Positions 9,145-17,736 are shown, counted from the stretch's first letter. The stretch: DNA of 64,000 bases from an uncultured Carboxylicivirga sp. (GCF_963674565.1 NZ_OY771430.1:1302001-1366000), one strand, 5' to 3'. Made by a program: numbers and translations. The notes: generated by a model from the sequence alone, not told the origin.

Positions 9145-9163
9145 AAACGTAATTTTAACGTTC
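9145..9163. promoter_or_regulatory. Operator 3, abutting the regulator start codon
   Basis: AAACGTA, five bases, AACGTTC: two mismatches from the perfect palindrome of operator 1, with the same 11-bp spacing of CG steps. It lies one base before the ATG and covers the ribosome-binding region, which suggests autoregulation. Confidence 0.62.
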
Positions 9164-9164
9164 A

Positions 9165-9896
9165 ATGGATTTTAGAAAGATTCCAAACATATCTGTCGAC
9201 TGTGTGGTTTTTGGTTTTGACCAAAACGGAATTAATATTCTTCTTTCGAAACGTCAGTTGCAGATGCATGAAGATAAATATCCGGTAATTAACGACTGGG
9301 TATTAATTGGAGACCATGTATTCAAAAGTGAAAAACTGGATAAATCAGCAGAACGTATTTTTAATAGTTATATTAATTCAAAGGAGAGTATTTATAAAAA
9401 ACAATTCCGGTCTTTTGGAAATCCGCAACGCATTAAAAATGAAAAAGATTTATTATGGCTTCAAAGTAAAGGTGTTAAATCAAGAGTTCTCTCTGTGGCA
9501 TATTACTTCTTACTACCTACTTCTGAAGTAGAACTTTTGAATAATAATACCAAGTGGTTTCCTATTAATAATTTACCACAATTAGGATTTGATCATGAAG
9601 AAATAATTTCTATTGCTTTTAATGAGTTAAAGTCAAAAGTTATAAGCGAGCCATTAATTTTTGAATTACTGGAAGACAAGTTTACTTTGAATGAATTCCA
9701 GTTTGCCTATGAATCAATTCTGGATATCAAGTTAGATAATCGAAATTTCAGAAAAAAAGCGATAGGTAAAACCTACATTGTTCAAACAGATGAAAAACGC
9801 TTTGGTGGTGGATCGAAAAAACCGGCTAACCTATATATGTTTAGCAAAGATATTTACGAAAAAATTGTAAAGGATAATCATTTAATTAATATTTAG
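9165..9896 (+). CDS. Nudix-like transcriptional regulator (NrtR/AraR-type), probable controller of the polyol operon
   Basis: A 243-residue protein with an N-terminal Nudix-fold domain (about 1-150) and a C-terminal winged-helix domain (about 160-235), as in NrtR regulators and the arabinose regulator AraR of Bacteroides. The start SVDCVVFGFDQNGINILLSK is typical of the Nudix fold. Where an enzyme would have GX5EX7REUXEEXGU, this protein reads GDHVFKSEKL...ERIFNSYINS: the catalytic REUXEE Glu residues are gone, so it probably binds a ligand rather than hydrolysing one. It is divergent from the polyol operon, and three matching palindromes fill the gap. I infer a repressor released by a sugar or sugar phosphate. 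Confidence 0.8.
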   Translation: MDFRKIPNISVDCVVFGFDQNGINILLSKRQLQMHEDKYPVINDWVLIGDHVFKSEKLDKSAERIFNSYINSKESIYKKQFRSFGNPQRIKNEKDLLWLQSKGVKSRVLSVAYYFLLPTSEVELLNNNTKWFPINNLPQLGFDHEEIISIAFNELKSKVISEPLIFELLEDKFTLNEFQFAYESILDIKLDNRNFRKKAIGKTYIVQTDEKRFGGGSKKPANLYMFSKDIYEKIVKDNHLINI

Positions 9897-10023
9897 CCAT
9901 TTTTTATTAATACATCTACTTCATTATCTTTTCCTATTCACATCTAAAACTCCTTATCTAAGAGAGATAATGAAAGAAAAAATACAATTGGTCAAAAAAA
10001 TATTCCCGTTATTGTAATCATTG

Positions 10024-10031
10024 TAATTTTG
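10024..10031 (+). promoter_or_regulatory. -7 element before the first STAS-like gene
   Basis: TAATTTTG matches TAnnTTTG and lies 39 bp before the TTG start at 10070, a normal distance for a short leader. Confidence 0.4.
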
Positions 10032-10069
10032 AATTTTAAACATTATTACCATTCACAAAAAGTAAAGAT

Positions 10070-10525
10070 TTGGAAACATCATTAGAATTTGATCTATCAG
10101 GAAATTACTATAAAATGTTTCCAGAATATAATTTTGCAATTGTGAAGCTTCAAACTCCAAAGTTGCTTTTTGAAGATTTAAAACAGCTTAATTTTAATTA
10201 CAAAAACGACCCTGATTATCCGAATATTAAATCATTATTAATTGATATTGACAAGAAATGTAAGGTTTCATTTGGTATCAAAGAATTGAATAAACTGGCA
10301 AAACAATATAATTTAGAACCTCAGCAAAACAATCATTCAATTATTGTATGGAGGGTTTCTCAACCCATTATCACAGCATTAACGCACTTATTTATTGGCC
10401 AAACCATGGACAATAGTAAATACTGTTCAACCGTTAAAAAGGCCTATCAACTATTGAATTTAGACATTGATTTATCTTTGTTTCTTAACTTATGTAATTA
10501 TTCGAAATATATTTCTATTGTGTAA
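10070..10525 (+). CDS. Small STAS/SpoIIAA-like protein, copy 1 of 3
   Basis: A 151-residue soluble protein of unknown function. It starts at TTG; the next in-frame ATG (10115) would remove residues that align with its relatives, and a stop lies just upstream. It aligns with the proteins at 34822-35283 and 60130-60567: FPE near the start (in copy 2), a 'DY/NY...(L/V)(L/M/F)xD(I/F)' strand near residue 60, a following helix, a second hydrophobic strand, then a helix and a final strand. This alternating pattern resembles STAS or SpoIIAA-like domains, but I see no phosphorylatable Ser in the DSSG context of anti-anti-sigma factors. It lies alone between the Nudix regulator and DoxX. Function is not known. 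Confidence 0.6.
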   Translation: METSLEFDLSGNYYKMFPEYNFAIVKLQTPKLLFEDLKQLNFNYKNDPDYPNIKSLLIDIDKKCKVSFGIKELNKLAKQYNLEPQQNNHSIIVWRVSQPIITALTHLFIGQTMDNSKYCSTVKKAYQLLNLDIDLSLFLNLCNYSKYISIV

Positions 10526-10770
10526 TGTTATTCTTTAAAATACTGACACTTAAAGCAGCCTTATATTTTAACTTTATTCAAAAATAACAGTTCGATTGAA
10601 ACACCAAACACTAACATTCCTAACACTGCACGGTATGAGTATTGTACCTCCTTAGCAGTTCAACCCTTTCTAAACAATTAGTGAAACATAAATTTTTGAC
10701 TTCAAATTCCATTCATTAAAGTTGAACCATCATCATCAATTTACCTTATTATTTGAACATATAAAAAAAA

Positions 10771-10799
10771 TGAGGTAAAATTTATTACCTTTTACCTCA
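10771..10799 (-). terminator. Intrinsic terminator of the DoxX gene
   Basis: TGAGGTAAAA and TTTTACCTCA form a perfect 10-bp stem, followed on the minus strand by eight T residues, 29 bp beyond the DoxX stop. Confidence 0.85.
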
Positions 10800-10827
10800 C
10801 TGTTATTTTTCGCAAACTGAAACTTTA

Positions 10828-11229
10828 TTAGTCCCAAGTATTTTTGAAAGAAAGTGCATATTTACCAGAACCGGTAAAAAACAAAGCGACTGCACCAAAT
10901 AAGTATAACCCTAATAATTCAACACCCCAGCCTCCGTGATCATTAAGCGAAAAAAGATCACCTGCATGTACCATGAAAATTGCTACTAAACAATTAATTG
11001 CGTAAATAGCTGAAGCAATTCTTGTCCTGTATCCTATAATAATTGCCAAAGGAGCTATCACTTCTCCAACAAGCACTCCGTATGCGATAAATGACGGAAA
11101 TCCAATTCCACTTAGCATCCCCTTAATAAAATCCAAACCATGCACTAATTTTGCAATTCCATGTAGGAGCATTAACAATCCAACAGACAAGCGTAATACA
11201 AGAATACCTAAATCAGTTTTTCTTTCCAT
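10828..11229 (-). CDS. DoxX family membrane protein
   Basis: A 133-residue inner-membrane protein with four hydrophobic segments and the DoxX/YphA pattern: LRLSVGLLMLLHGIAKL near the start, then GVLVGEVIAPLAIIIGYRTR in the middle. The family occurs with thiosulfate:quinone oxidoreductase and in oxidative-stress complexes, but most members have no proven role. The gene stands alone with its own terminator, so the context adds no substrate or partner. Start and length are normal for the family. Confidence 0.85.
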   Translation of the reverse strand: MERKTDLGILVLRLSVGLLMLLHGIAKLVHGLDFIKGMLSGIGFPSFIAYGVLVGEVIAPLAIIIGYRTRIASAIYAINCLVAIFMVHAGDLFSLNDHGGWGVELLGLYLFGAVALFFTGSGKYALSFKNTWD

Positions 11230-11694
11230 TATTCCCTTTTAATAAATTAATATTCTTTAAATTAATTTCAATATCCAGACATAGTCTTTTTTTAAGTTCT
11301 GATTAACAAACTAATTTCAAAACCTGATACCAAACACACTCATTTATAAACTTGTTCATATCATAAGTGATGTTTAGTTTTTTTTATCATTCAAAGTTAA
11401 TTTTATATGTTTTGAAATATTATTAGACAAACGTACAATGTATAGCACATCGAATACTTGATCTATGTTAAGAAAATAAAGGGGTTTTATCTTTTTATAT
11501 TACAAATCATGATAGTTCTGGAAAAATGAACTATAATATAATTAACAGATAAGTATTAAAGTGAGAATGTTAATCAGCTAAAAAAAAGAAAGAATAAACG
11601 CTAATTTATATGACTAAATTATATCTATAGCAAAAAATTATACAATAATATATCTACCACACTACCAATCAGAAAACAACAAAAATGAAAAAAT
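11230..11694. other. AT-rich intergenic region without recognised gene
   Basis: About 465 bp of AT-rich sequence upstream of the DoxX gene and downstream of the glycine-zipper gene. I see no reading frame with a plausible start, no RNA gene and no strong hairpin. It must hold the DoxX promoter, which I could not place with confidence. Confidence 0.5.
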
Positions 11695-12159
11695 CTAACT
11701 ATTCATTTCAATGTCCAACTGCCGACCTTCTTCTGCAGCTTTTTTATCCATTGCTGAACCAATAGCCAACCCTATCACCATACCCATTGGTATACCAATA
11801 CCTAAAAATGCCATATTATTTAACATCATCCCAAAGGATATACCCATTGGAACACCAAATGCCGACATTCCTATTGCCATCCAGCGTATAAGATACAAGT
11901 TCTTTGGCACTAGTTTCAACTCCTTCTCTATAAGTCTTATAATAAAGATTTTAGATTTCAAAAGCTTCTTTCCCAAGGCATTATTTGATCCTGTAAAAGA
12001 ATTCAGTTCATCAATTACATTGTTTATCTTACTTGCAACATCCGAGGACAGATCTTTCTTTCTAAGCTCTTGTATTAACTTCTTAAAGTAATTAAGTTTC
12101 TTGTGTAGTCTATTATCAGCGTATATTTCATTTCTGATTTCTAATTCTTTTAGTTCCAT
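11695..12159 (-). CDS. Hypothetical membrane protein with a glycine-zipper-like segment
   Basis: A 154-residue protein when started at the ATG at 12159; longer versions use non-ATG starts and add an atypical N-terminus. Residues 1-95 are charged, helical and probably coiled-coil (repeated Lys, Glu, Leu). Two hydrophobic stretches follow, about 95-112 and 115-140, with Gly at short intervals (GVPMGISFG, GIGIPMGMVIGLAIG), like glycine-zipper membrane helices. The C-terminus is charged. I do not recognise a family. It lies just downstream of the sulfatase gene, but a separate function is likely. Confidence 0.6.
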   Translation of the reverse strand: MELKELEIRNEIYADNRLHKKLNYFKKLIQELRKKDLSSDVASKINNVIDELNSFTGSNNALGKKLLKSKIFIIRLIEKELKLVPKNLYLIRWMAIGMSAFGVPMGISFGMMLNNMAFLGIGIPMGMVIGLAIGSAMDKKAAEEGRQLDIEMNS

Positions 12160-12285
12160 AGCTTGGGTCTTAATACGTACTAAAGATAAGAATTTAATTG
12201 ATATATAGTGGCTTATCAATATGAACATCTAATATGACCTTTTCTCGAAAAAGTGAGAAATATGGATTATAACCCAAGCTCTTGA

Positions 12286-13878
12286 TTACTGATAATGTTT
12301 CAGATTTTTAAGACTTCGTTGAAGATATTCCTGGGTTAATTCATCTGAGTCTTTGTATTTTTTCCTTAATTCATTCAACTGTTCATGAAGATTTTTACGA
12401 ATGAATAAATAATTTTCGTCATCATATACATTCTTCATCTCCATTGGATCTTCCTGCAAATCATACAACTCCCATTCATCTACATCATAATAAAAATGAA
12501 TTAGTTTGTAGCGATCAGTTGCAATACCATAATGACGTTTTACCATATGCCAACTCGGATATTCGTAATAATGGTAGTAAAAATTTTTTCGCCAATCATC
12601 CGGAGTTTTACCTTTTAAAATGGGAACAAAGCTTTCACCCTGCATTTCTTCAGGCACCTCTAATCCTGCCATATCAAGAAATGTTTCACCAAAATCAAGA
12701 TTTGAAACTATGTCACTATTTTTTGAACCCGGTTTAGTTACTCCCGGCCATTTTACCAACAAAGGTGTGCGTAACGATTCTTCATACATAAAACGTTTAT
12801 CAAACCAACCGTGCTCTCCTAAATAAAATCCCTGATCAGAAGAATAAACAACAATGGTATTTTCGTCTAAACCTTTTTCTTTAAGGTAATTCAAAATTTT
12901 GCCAACGCTCTTATCAACACCTGCAATACAGGCCAGATAATCCTGCATATAACGTTGATATTTAAAACGTATCAAATCATCACCAGTTAAGCTGGCTTCC
13001 TTATAATATTTTATAATTGGATCATATACTGCATCCCATGCTTTTTCCTGCTCTTCATTTAATCGTGTGGTTGTACCTAATTTTTCGTTTTCAAACATTT
13101 TCAAATTCCGATCCATCCTCATGGTTACAGCAATAGTCATATCCTGTTGATGAGCAGCACTTCCTCTACCTTCGTATGTATCAAACAATGTTTCAGGTTC
13201 AGGGAAGTTTACATCTTTATACAGACTTAATTCATTTGGGCCCGGTTCCCATTCGCGATGAGGAGCCTTATGTTGTACCATCAACATAAATGGTTGATCA
13301 GACTGACTGACATCATTTAAGAAATCAATTGCTTTATCAGTTATTATTTCAGTTACATAACCAGTCTCTTCGTGAACGCCATCGGGTGAAATAAACTTAG
13401 GATTATAGTAAAACCCTTGATCCGGTAAAACTTCCCAATAATCAAATCCTGTTGGATTAGAACCTAAATGCCATTTACCAACTATACCTGTTTTATATCC
13501 ACCTTGTTGCAACACTTTAGGAAATGTTAACTGAGAACCATCGAACTTCGTTCCTCCTTCATTTGAGACAAAACCATTCAGATGCCCATATTTTCCAGAA
13601 ATAATTGTTGCTCGAGAAGGCCCGCAAATAGAATTTGTAACCAAACAACGGTTAAACAACATTCCTTCATCTGCAATTCGATCAATATTTGGTGTTGGAG
13701 CAACATCTTTTAAACGACCTCCATATGCACTTATTGCTTGAAACGCATGATCATCAGAAAAAATGAATAAAATATTCGGTTTCTTTTTTTCGATATTTTT
13801 TTTTGATTCAGAACTGGTGCAACTGCTTATAAATGTTACAAACAGCAATAAAATTAAAAACTGATCTATTTGTTTCAT
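12286..13878 (-). CDS. Sulfatase lipoprotein (Cys-type, S1 family)
   Basis: A 530-residue sulfatase of the alkaline phosphatase superfamily. The ATG at 13878 gives a lipoprotein signal (MKQIDQF, hydrophobic core, FISSCTSS); a longer TTG start is unlikely. The calcium-binding Asp pair is in FSDDHAF (about 41-43), and the modified cysteine is C85 in CGPSRATIISG, the CxPSR signature that formylglycine-generating enzymes convert. Further active-site residues are GKWHLG and the late DQGFYLGEHGW. It should remove sulfate from a sulfated sugar or glycan at the cell surface or in the periplasm. It is not next to a SusCD pair or a sulfatase-maturase gene, so the substrate is unknown. Confidence 0.9.
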   Translation of the reverse strand: MKQIDQFLILLLFVTFISSCTSSESKKNIEKKKPNILFIFSDDHAFQAISAYGGRLKDVAPTPNIDRIADEGMLFNRCLVTNSICGPSRATIISGKYGHLNGFVSNEGGTKFDGSQLTFPKVLQQGGYKTGIVGKWHLGSNPTGFDYWEVLPDQGFYYNPKFISPDGVHEETGYVTEIITDKAIDFLNDVSQSDQPFMLMVQHKAPHREWEPGPNELSLYKDVNFPEPETLFDTYEGRGSAAHQQDMTIAVTMRMDRNLKMFENEKLGTTTRLNEEQEKAWDAVYDPIIKYYKEASLTGDDLIRFKYQRYMQDYLACIAGVDKSVGKILNYLKEKGLDENTIVVYSSDQGFYLGEHGWFDKRFMYEESLRTPLLVKWPGVTKPGSKNSDIVSNLDFGETFLDMAGLEVPEEMQGESFVPILKGKTPDDWRKNFYYHYYEYPSWHMVKRHYGIATDRYKLIHFYYDVDEWELYDLQEDPMEMKNVYDDENYLFIRKNLHEQLNELRKKYKDSDELTQEYLQRSLKNLKHYQ

Positions 13879-14251
13879 TTTGAATTGATTTTGTTTTTTA
13901 ATCGATTTGATCAAATTCAATTACTTATTCCATCAACCTTTTTAGGTACTTAAACTATCGTAACAAATGTTGAAATCGTAAACTGAATATGATTTTAAGA
14001 ACTTTTTATAAATAAGAAGAGTATCTTAATTTACTTATTTACCCTTTGAAGGTAATGCAAAATTTTATATCATCCTCATTTTGATGATATTCATTATTAG
14101 AAATTGTAAATAGAGAAGAGTTTGTATTAAAAAAGAATCTGAACGCTAATAATATTACATAACAAGCTTTAGATAATACAACTATAGATTAGTGAGTCAT
14201 AAGCATATCGCACTTTACTTTGTATTATATAATTATTTTAAATTCAGCCAC
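13879..14251. other. Intergenic region upstream of the sulfatase
   Basis: No gene was found in these 373 bp. The one clear structure is an 8-bp inverted repeat, ATATCATC at 14067-14074 and GATGATAT at 14083-14090, with an 8-base spacer. It has no T tract, so it is more likely a protein site or chance than a terminator. Confidence 0.45.
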
Positions 14252-14560
14252 CTATAAAAGAACACCTTCATTATGCACTTGATCATATAATTTTGAATCA
14301 ATGTAATGCTGATGCCATTCAGTTTTATTAATCAGGTGAATATTAATTTCCTGAGTGGAAAGTTTTTCAGCTGCATACCGGGCATTGATATATTGTTGTT
14401 CCAAAGCATAATCAACAACCTTAGGCGTTAGAATATAGATATCAATTTTAAGATCATAAGTATACGAAGCAGGAAATAGAACATAGATATCTGCGTAAGG
14501 ATCCAACGATTGAATACTCTGCCTTACATGATCTAAAGCATCTTGTGATTGATTATTCAT
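14252..14560 (-). CDS. Degenerate nucleotidyltransferase-like small protein
   Basis: A 102-residue protein with the outline of a minimal nucleotidyltransferase (MNT/HEPN-type) domain: an N-terminal helix, then a strand (ADIYVLFP), a loop and another strand (KIDIYILTP). In active members the loop reads GSxARG...SDxDL; here the Gly-Ser and the first Asp are missing and only IDIYIL resembles the second motif. The protein is therefore either an inactive derivative or only superficially similar. No HEPN partner is adjacent. It overlaps nothing and has an ATG start. Confidence 0.45.
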   Translation of the reverse strand: MNNQSQDALDHVRQSIQSLDPYADIYVLFPASYTYDLKIDIYILTPKVVDYALEQQYINARYAAEKLSTQEINIHLINKTEWHQHYIDSKLYDQVHNEGVLL

Positions 14561-14623
14561 GCCGCAAAAATAGAAAATTTATGAAGCATACTATCCTATA
14601 ATGTATAGTTGTATCATTAAAAG

Positions 14624-15904
14624 CTACTTTATTTGCCCTTTCAGGAAGTTTAATGATTTTTCATTACTTTCTGGGAAACGCCAATGTCCTGAAACTGGCG
14701 TGATCCAATTCTCCTTAGGTGATGCAATCAGATTAAAGGCTGAATATACCGATGTTGGACAGCAGGTTGTATCATTGTAACCCCACGAATAGAAACCAGG
14801 AACTTTAAGCATACGGGCAAAATTAACAACATCAAAAAATGCACTTGATGTAATACGTGACTCAGATCTGCTTTTCTCATCACGAAACAGATGAGGCCAG
14901 CCACCTGCCCTATTATTTACATAACCGGTCAAATCACATAACGCAGGATAAAAAGAAACAAGTGCAGTAACTTTCTCATTCAAAGCTGCAGTAACAATCG
15001 TTAAAGCACCGCCCTGACTTCCTCCTGATACAAACACATTCTTGCCGTCAAATTCAGATAAACTACATAAGTAATCAACACAACGTACACACGACAGGTA
15101 AACATTTTTATAATAATATTCATCCCGAATATCCAAATTAGAAATTACGTAATTACCAAAAGCCGAGCTTATTTGAGAATAGATTTCTTTCTCCAGCATT
15201 GGATTGATTCCATGTATTTCTATACTTAAACTGATATAACCTTGCTCGGCAAAGCCTAAATATGGTTTTATTGGCTTCACCCCTGCTCCGGGTGGCAAAA
15301 ATAAAACGGGATATTTACCTTCTTCTTTAGGTTTGCTTAAGTATCCGAATATTTTATTCTTTCCCAATCCAGTACTCATCTTCATGAGAAAAGTTTCAAC
15401 CTTTTCAGTAGAGAATTCCGGCAGATAGGTCAATTCTGTTTCAAGATCAACCGCTCTTAACTCTTCTACTGCATTTAACCAGTATTCTTTAAAATCCTTA
15501 GGATAAGATTGTGTTGGTTGAATCTTTTCCGGAGAATAAGCAAGATTAACCTGATTTTTATACTTATATCCATCCACTTCTAGCCATACCTTTAGTTGTC
15601 GAAACCCTGGCTCATTTGAAGTTCCGATATTTATATTTCCTTTACCATTATCCAGTTTTAGTTTTCCTTGCTTATCAGCTTTTAATAATTCAGGTCCATA
15701 TTCATAGTTTATTTCTATGTTGTTTATTGGAATACCATATTTCAAAATAGTAACACCTACACTGGCTTCCTCTCCAATTTTATAATTCCAATCCTCATTT
15801 GATGGTGTCAGAAGAATGTCAATCAATTTAATTGGTGCTGGTGAGTTTTGAGCCCAACACACTGCATTTATTGCTAAAACAACTAACAGAATCAGTTTTT
15901 TCAT
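14624..15904 (-). CDS. Secreted acetyl xylan esterase (AXE1) family protein
   Basis: A 426-residue secreted alpha/beta-hydrolase with a signal peptide (MKKLILLVVLAINAVCWA). Residues about 25-125 form an Ig-like N-terminal domain seen in Bacteroidetes AXE1 proteins. The hydrolase domain shows GGSQGGALT around the nucleophilic Ser, and the conserved late SGHWRFPE holds the catalytic His. AXE1 enzymes remove acetyl groups from xylan, xylo-oligosaccharides or cephalosporin C. There is no xylanase or SusCD gene beside it, so it may act on acetylated sugars from another locus. The start ATG fits the signal peptide. Confidence 0.85.
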   Translation of the reverse strand: MKKLILLVVLAINAVCWAQNSPAPIKLIDILLTPSNEDWNYKIGEEASVGVTILKYGIPINNIEINYEYGPELLKADKQGKLKLDNGKGNINIGTSNEPGFRQLKVWLEVDGYKYKNQVNLAYSPEKIQPTQSYPKDFKEYWLNAVEELRAVDLETELTYLPEFSTEKVETFLMKMSTGLGKNKIFGYLSKPKEEGKYPVLFLPPGAGVKPIKPYLGFAEQGYISLSIEIHGINPMLEKEIYSQISSAFGNYVISNLDIRDEYYYKNVYLSCVRCVDYLCSLSEFDGKNVFVSGGSQGGALTIVTAALNEKVTALVSFYPALCDLTGYVNNRAGGWPHLFRDEKSRSESRITSSAFFDVVNFARMLKVPGFYSWGYNDTTCCPTSVYSAFNLIASPKENWITPVSGHWRFPESNEKSLNFLKGQIK

Positions 15905-16032
15905 TATTCTTTAAATTTGTTTGTATAAATATAAAACCTGAAATGAACTAGATAAAAGATACAGGATACTATTTTTCAATTTTAGTATATCCAAAAAGCT
16001 TTTTATTGCAACTTATTTATATATTCGAATAC

Positions 16033-16617
16033 ATGGAAAACAAGAAGCCGGAACATAAGTTATTATACTATTTATCTAAATGGACTAAGATAAACGAATG
16101 TGATGAACAAACCATACTATCTTCCTTTGATACTTTAACCATTAAAAAGAAAAAGGACATCTTGGTTATTGGCGAAGTATGTAATCACATCTATTTTATC
16201 GTAAAAGGATGTATGCGTTCGTATTATGCAGACGAAAAGGGCATAGAGCATATTTTTCAGATTAGAATGGATAATAACTGGATAAGCGATCTTGAAAGTT
16301 TCTTTAGTAAAAAGCCATCTAACTACTATATTGAAGCTTTGGAAGAAACCACACTCCTACGTATTTCATATGATAGACTTGAAAAATTATATGTTGAAGT
16401 TCCTGCATTGGAAAGATACTTCAGAATACTTTTTCAGAAGGCATTTTTAAATTCTTTAAAGAGATTAAATGCTACCATGTGGGAACCAGCCACTGAACGA
16501 TATGCTGAAATGCTGAAAGAAAATCCTGAAATGTTTCAAAGAGTACCATTGGTTTACATTGCATCATATTTAGGAATTACCCCGGAAAGCCTAAGTAGAA
16601 TAAGACGACAAAAATAG
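16033..16617 (+). CDS. Crp/Fnr-family transcriptional regulator
   Basis: A 194-residue regulator starting at the ATG at 16033 (a TTG at 16006 would add an odd hydrophobic tail). Residues about 25-130 form a cyclic-nucleotide-binding-like domain, with the short GEVCNHIYFIVKG beta-roll motif; the Arg and Glu that bind cAMP are not evident. The C-terminus, IASYLGITPESLSRIRR, is the recognition helix of a winged HTH. There is no Fnr-type cysteine cluster. The gene precedes SnoaL-like, YceI and azoreductase genes on the same strand and may control them. Confidence 0.85.
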   Translation: MENKKPEHKLLYYLSKWTKINECDEQTILSSFDTLTIKKKKDILVIGEVCNHIYFIVKGCMRSYYADEKGIEHIFQIRMDNNWISDLESFFSKKPSNYYIEALEETTLLRISYDRLEKLYVEVPALERYFRILFQKAFLNSLKRLNATMWEPATERYAEMLKENPEMFQRVPLVYIASYLGITPESLSRIRRQK

Positions 16618-16643
16618 AATATTACTTTCCCATTTTTAATTAT

Positions 16644-16663
16644 AGTTAAGCACTAACTTAACT
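16644..16663. promoter_or_regulatory. Inverted repeat downstream of the Crp/Fnr gene
   Basis: AGTTAAG, six bases, CTTAACT: a perfect 7-bp inverted repeat, 27 bp after the regulator stop and 54 bp before the -7 element of the next gene. It lacks a T tract, so a protein-binding site is more likely than a terminator. Confidence 0.4.
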
Positions 16664-16689
16664 TACATCAATTTCATTTCTTAACATAG

Positions 16690-16724
16690 ATCAAGTTGAT
16701 TGGCTTTCGTGTGCCATAAATTTG
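16690..16724 (+). promoter_or_regulatory. Promoter of the SnoaL-like gene with an overlapping palindrome
   Basis: TAAATTTG (16717-16724) matches the -7 consensus, with TTG at 16696-16698 as the -33 element 18 bp upstream. The perfect palindrome ATCAAGTTGAT (16690-16700) covers that -33 element. The half-site resembles Crp/Fnr-type TTGAT sequences in inverted arrangement, so the adjacent regulator is a candidate ligand. Confidence 0.5.
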
Positions 16725-16751
16725 CATTGTAATTAAAAATCAAAACAGACA

Positions 16752-17129
16752 ATGCGAAAACTTGATCTAAAAAATATGTCGCTTAACGATAGGGTAAAAT
16801 ACCTTACAACGATGATTGAAGATCGTATGATTTTGCAGGCTTTTGAAAAGTTCTATGCAGAGGATGTAACCATACAAAGTATTGAAAAAGGACCAATTAA
16901 CGGTAAAGATCGTTGTAGAAAATTACAGGAAGATTTTGTAACCGGTTTAATTGATTACAAAAAAGCAAAGGTTGTGAATTCTATTATTAGTGAGAACAAA
17001 TCCATGGTTGAATGGGAACTTGAATATACTCATGAAAAATATGGACACCAGACGATGTCTATATTAACAGTTCAATGCTGGAACAATGATGGTGAAATAA
17101 TTAATGAGAAATATTATTACAGCAAATAA
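16752..17129 (+). CDS. SnoaL-like / NTF2-fold protein
   Basis: A 125-residue cytoplasmic protein with the NTF2-like pattern: an N-terminal helix pair (IEDRMILQAFEKFYAEDVTIQ), a loop with GPINGKDR, then strands ending VEWELEYTH and STILTVQ-like sequence. Such proteins are often small-molecule-binding or isomerase-like, and no catalytic residues can be assigned. It lies 30 bp before the YceI gene on the same strand, with its own promoter, so these two are probably co-transcribed. Confidence 0.72.
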   Translation: MRKLDLKNMSLNDRVKYLTTMIEDRMILQAFEKFYAEDVTIQSIEKGPINGKDRCRKLQEDFVTGLIDYKKAKVVNSIISENKSMVEWELEYTHEKYGHQTMSILTVQCWNNDGEIINEKYYYSK

Positions 17130-17159
17130 TTAAACATAAACAAATAAATTACTTAAGTT

Positions 17160-17726
17160 ATGAAAACAGTTAAATTAGTATTGGCGGCATTATTTGTAAT
17201 GGCTAGTGCATCTAGCTTCGCACAGAAAAAAGAAATTAAATCAGACGATTCTAAAATTGTTTGGACAGGAAAGAAAATAGCAGGATCACACACTGGTGAA
17301 ATTGATTTAAAAAATGGATATCTCGTACTTGAAAAAGGAAAACTTACAGGTGGAAAATTCGTGATAGATATGAATTCGATTACAAACACTGACCTGGAAG
17401 ATGAAGGATACAACGCAAAGTTAGTAGGCCATCTAAAATCAGATGATTTCTTTGGGGTAGAAAAATATCCAACATCTGAATTTGTCATCACAAAAGTTAC
17501 TGAGTTATCAGATGATAAAGTTAAGGTTAGTGGTACTTTAACCATCAAAGGTAAAAGCGAAGACATCAGTTTTGATGCAGTTAAAAAGGGCAAGGGGTAT
17601 ACAGCTCAAATTGAAGTTGACAGATCAAAGTATGATGTACGCTATGGTTCAGGTTCTTTCTTCGATAACCTGGGAGACAAAGCCATTGACGACATCTTCA
17701 CATTGGATATCGACTTAGCAATCTAA
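17160..17726 (+). CDS. YceI family periplasmic protein
   Basis: A 188-residue secreted protein with a clear signal peptide (MKTVKLVLAALFVMASASSFAQ). The mature part has the YceI lipocalin-like beta-barrel: SKIVWTGKKIAGSHTGEI, then a strand with GKFVIDMNSI and the conserved GHLKSDDFFGVEKYP. These proteins bind isoprenoids or polyprenyl lipids and are linked to stress responses. It follows the SnoaL-like gene by 30 bp and is ended by a strong terminator. Confidence 0.92.
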   Translation: MKTVKLVLAALFVMASASSFAQKKEIKSDDSKIVWTGKKIAGSHTGEIDLKNGYLVLEKGKLTGGKFVIDMNSITNTDLEDEGYNAKLVGHLKSDDFFGVEKYPTSEFVITKVTELSDDKVKVSGTLTIKGKSEDISFDAVKKGKGYTAQIEVDRSKYDVRYGSGSFFDNLGDKAIDDIFTLDIDLAI

Positions 17727-17736
17727 TTATCAATAA

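Noticed and set aside
9954..9972. A small palindrome TTATCT-AAGAG-AGATAA after the Nudix gene.
   Set aside because: The stem is six AT-rich pairs without T tract; I could not support a terminator or operator.
11711..12091. A 126-codon plus-strand frame opposite the glycine-zipper protein.
   Set aside because: Composition is the mirror of the Gly/Met-rich strand (Pro/Ile-rich), with no plausible start context.
17153..17593. A 146-codon minus-strand frame opposite the YceI gene.
   Set aside because: The YceI protein on the plus strand has a signal peptide and all family motifs; the opposite frame has none.
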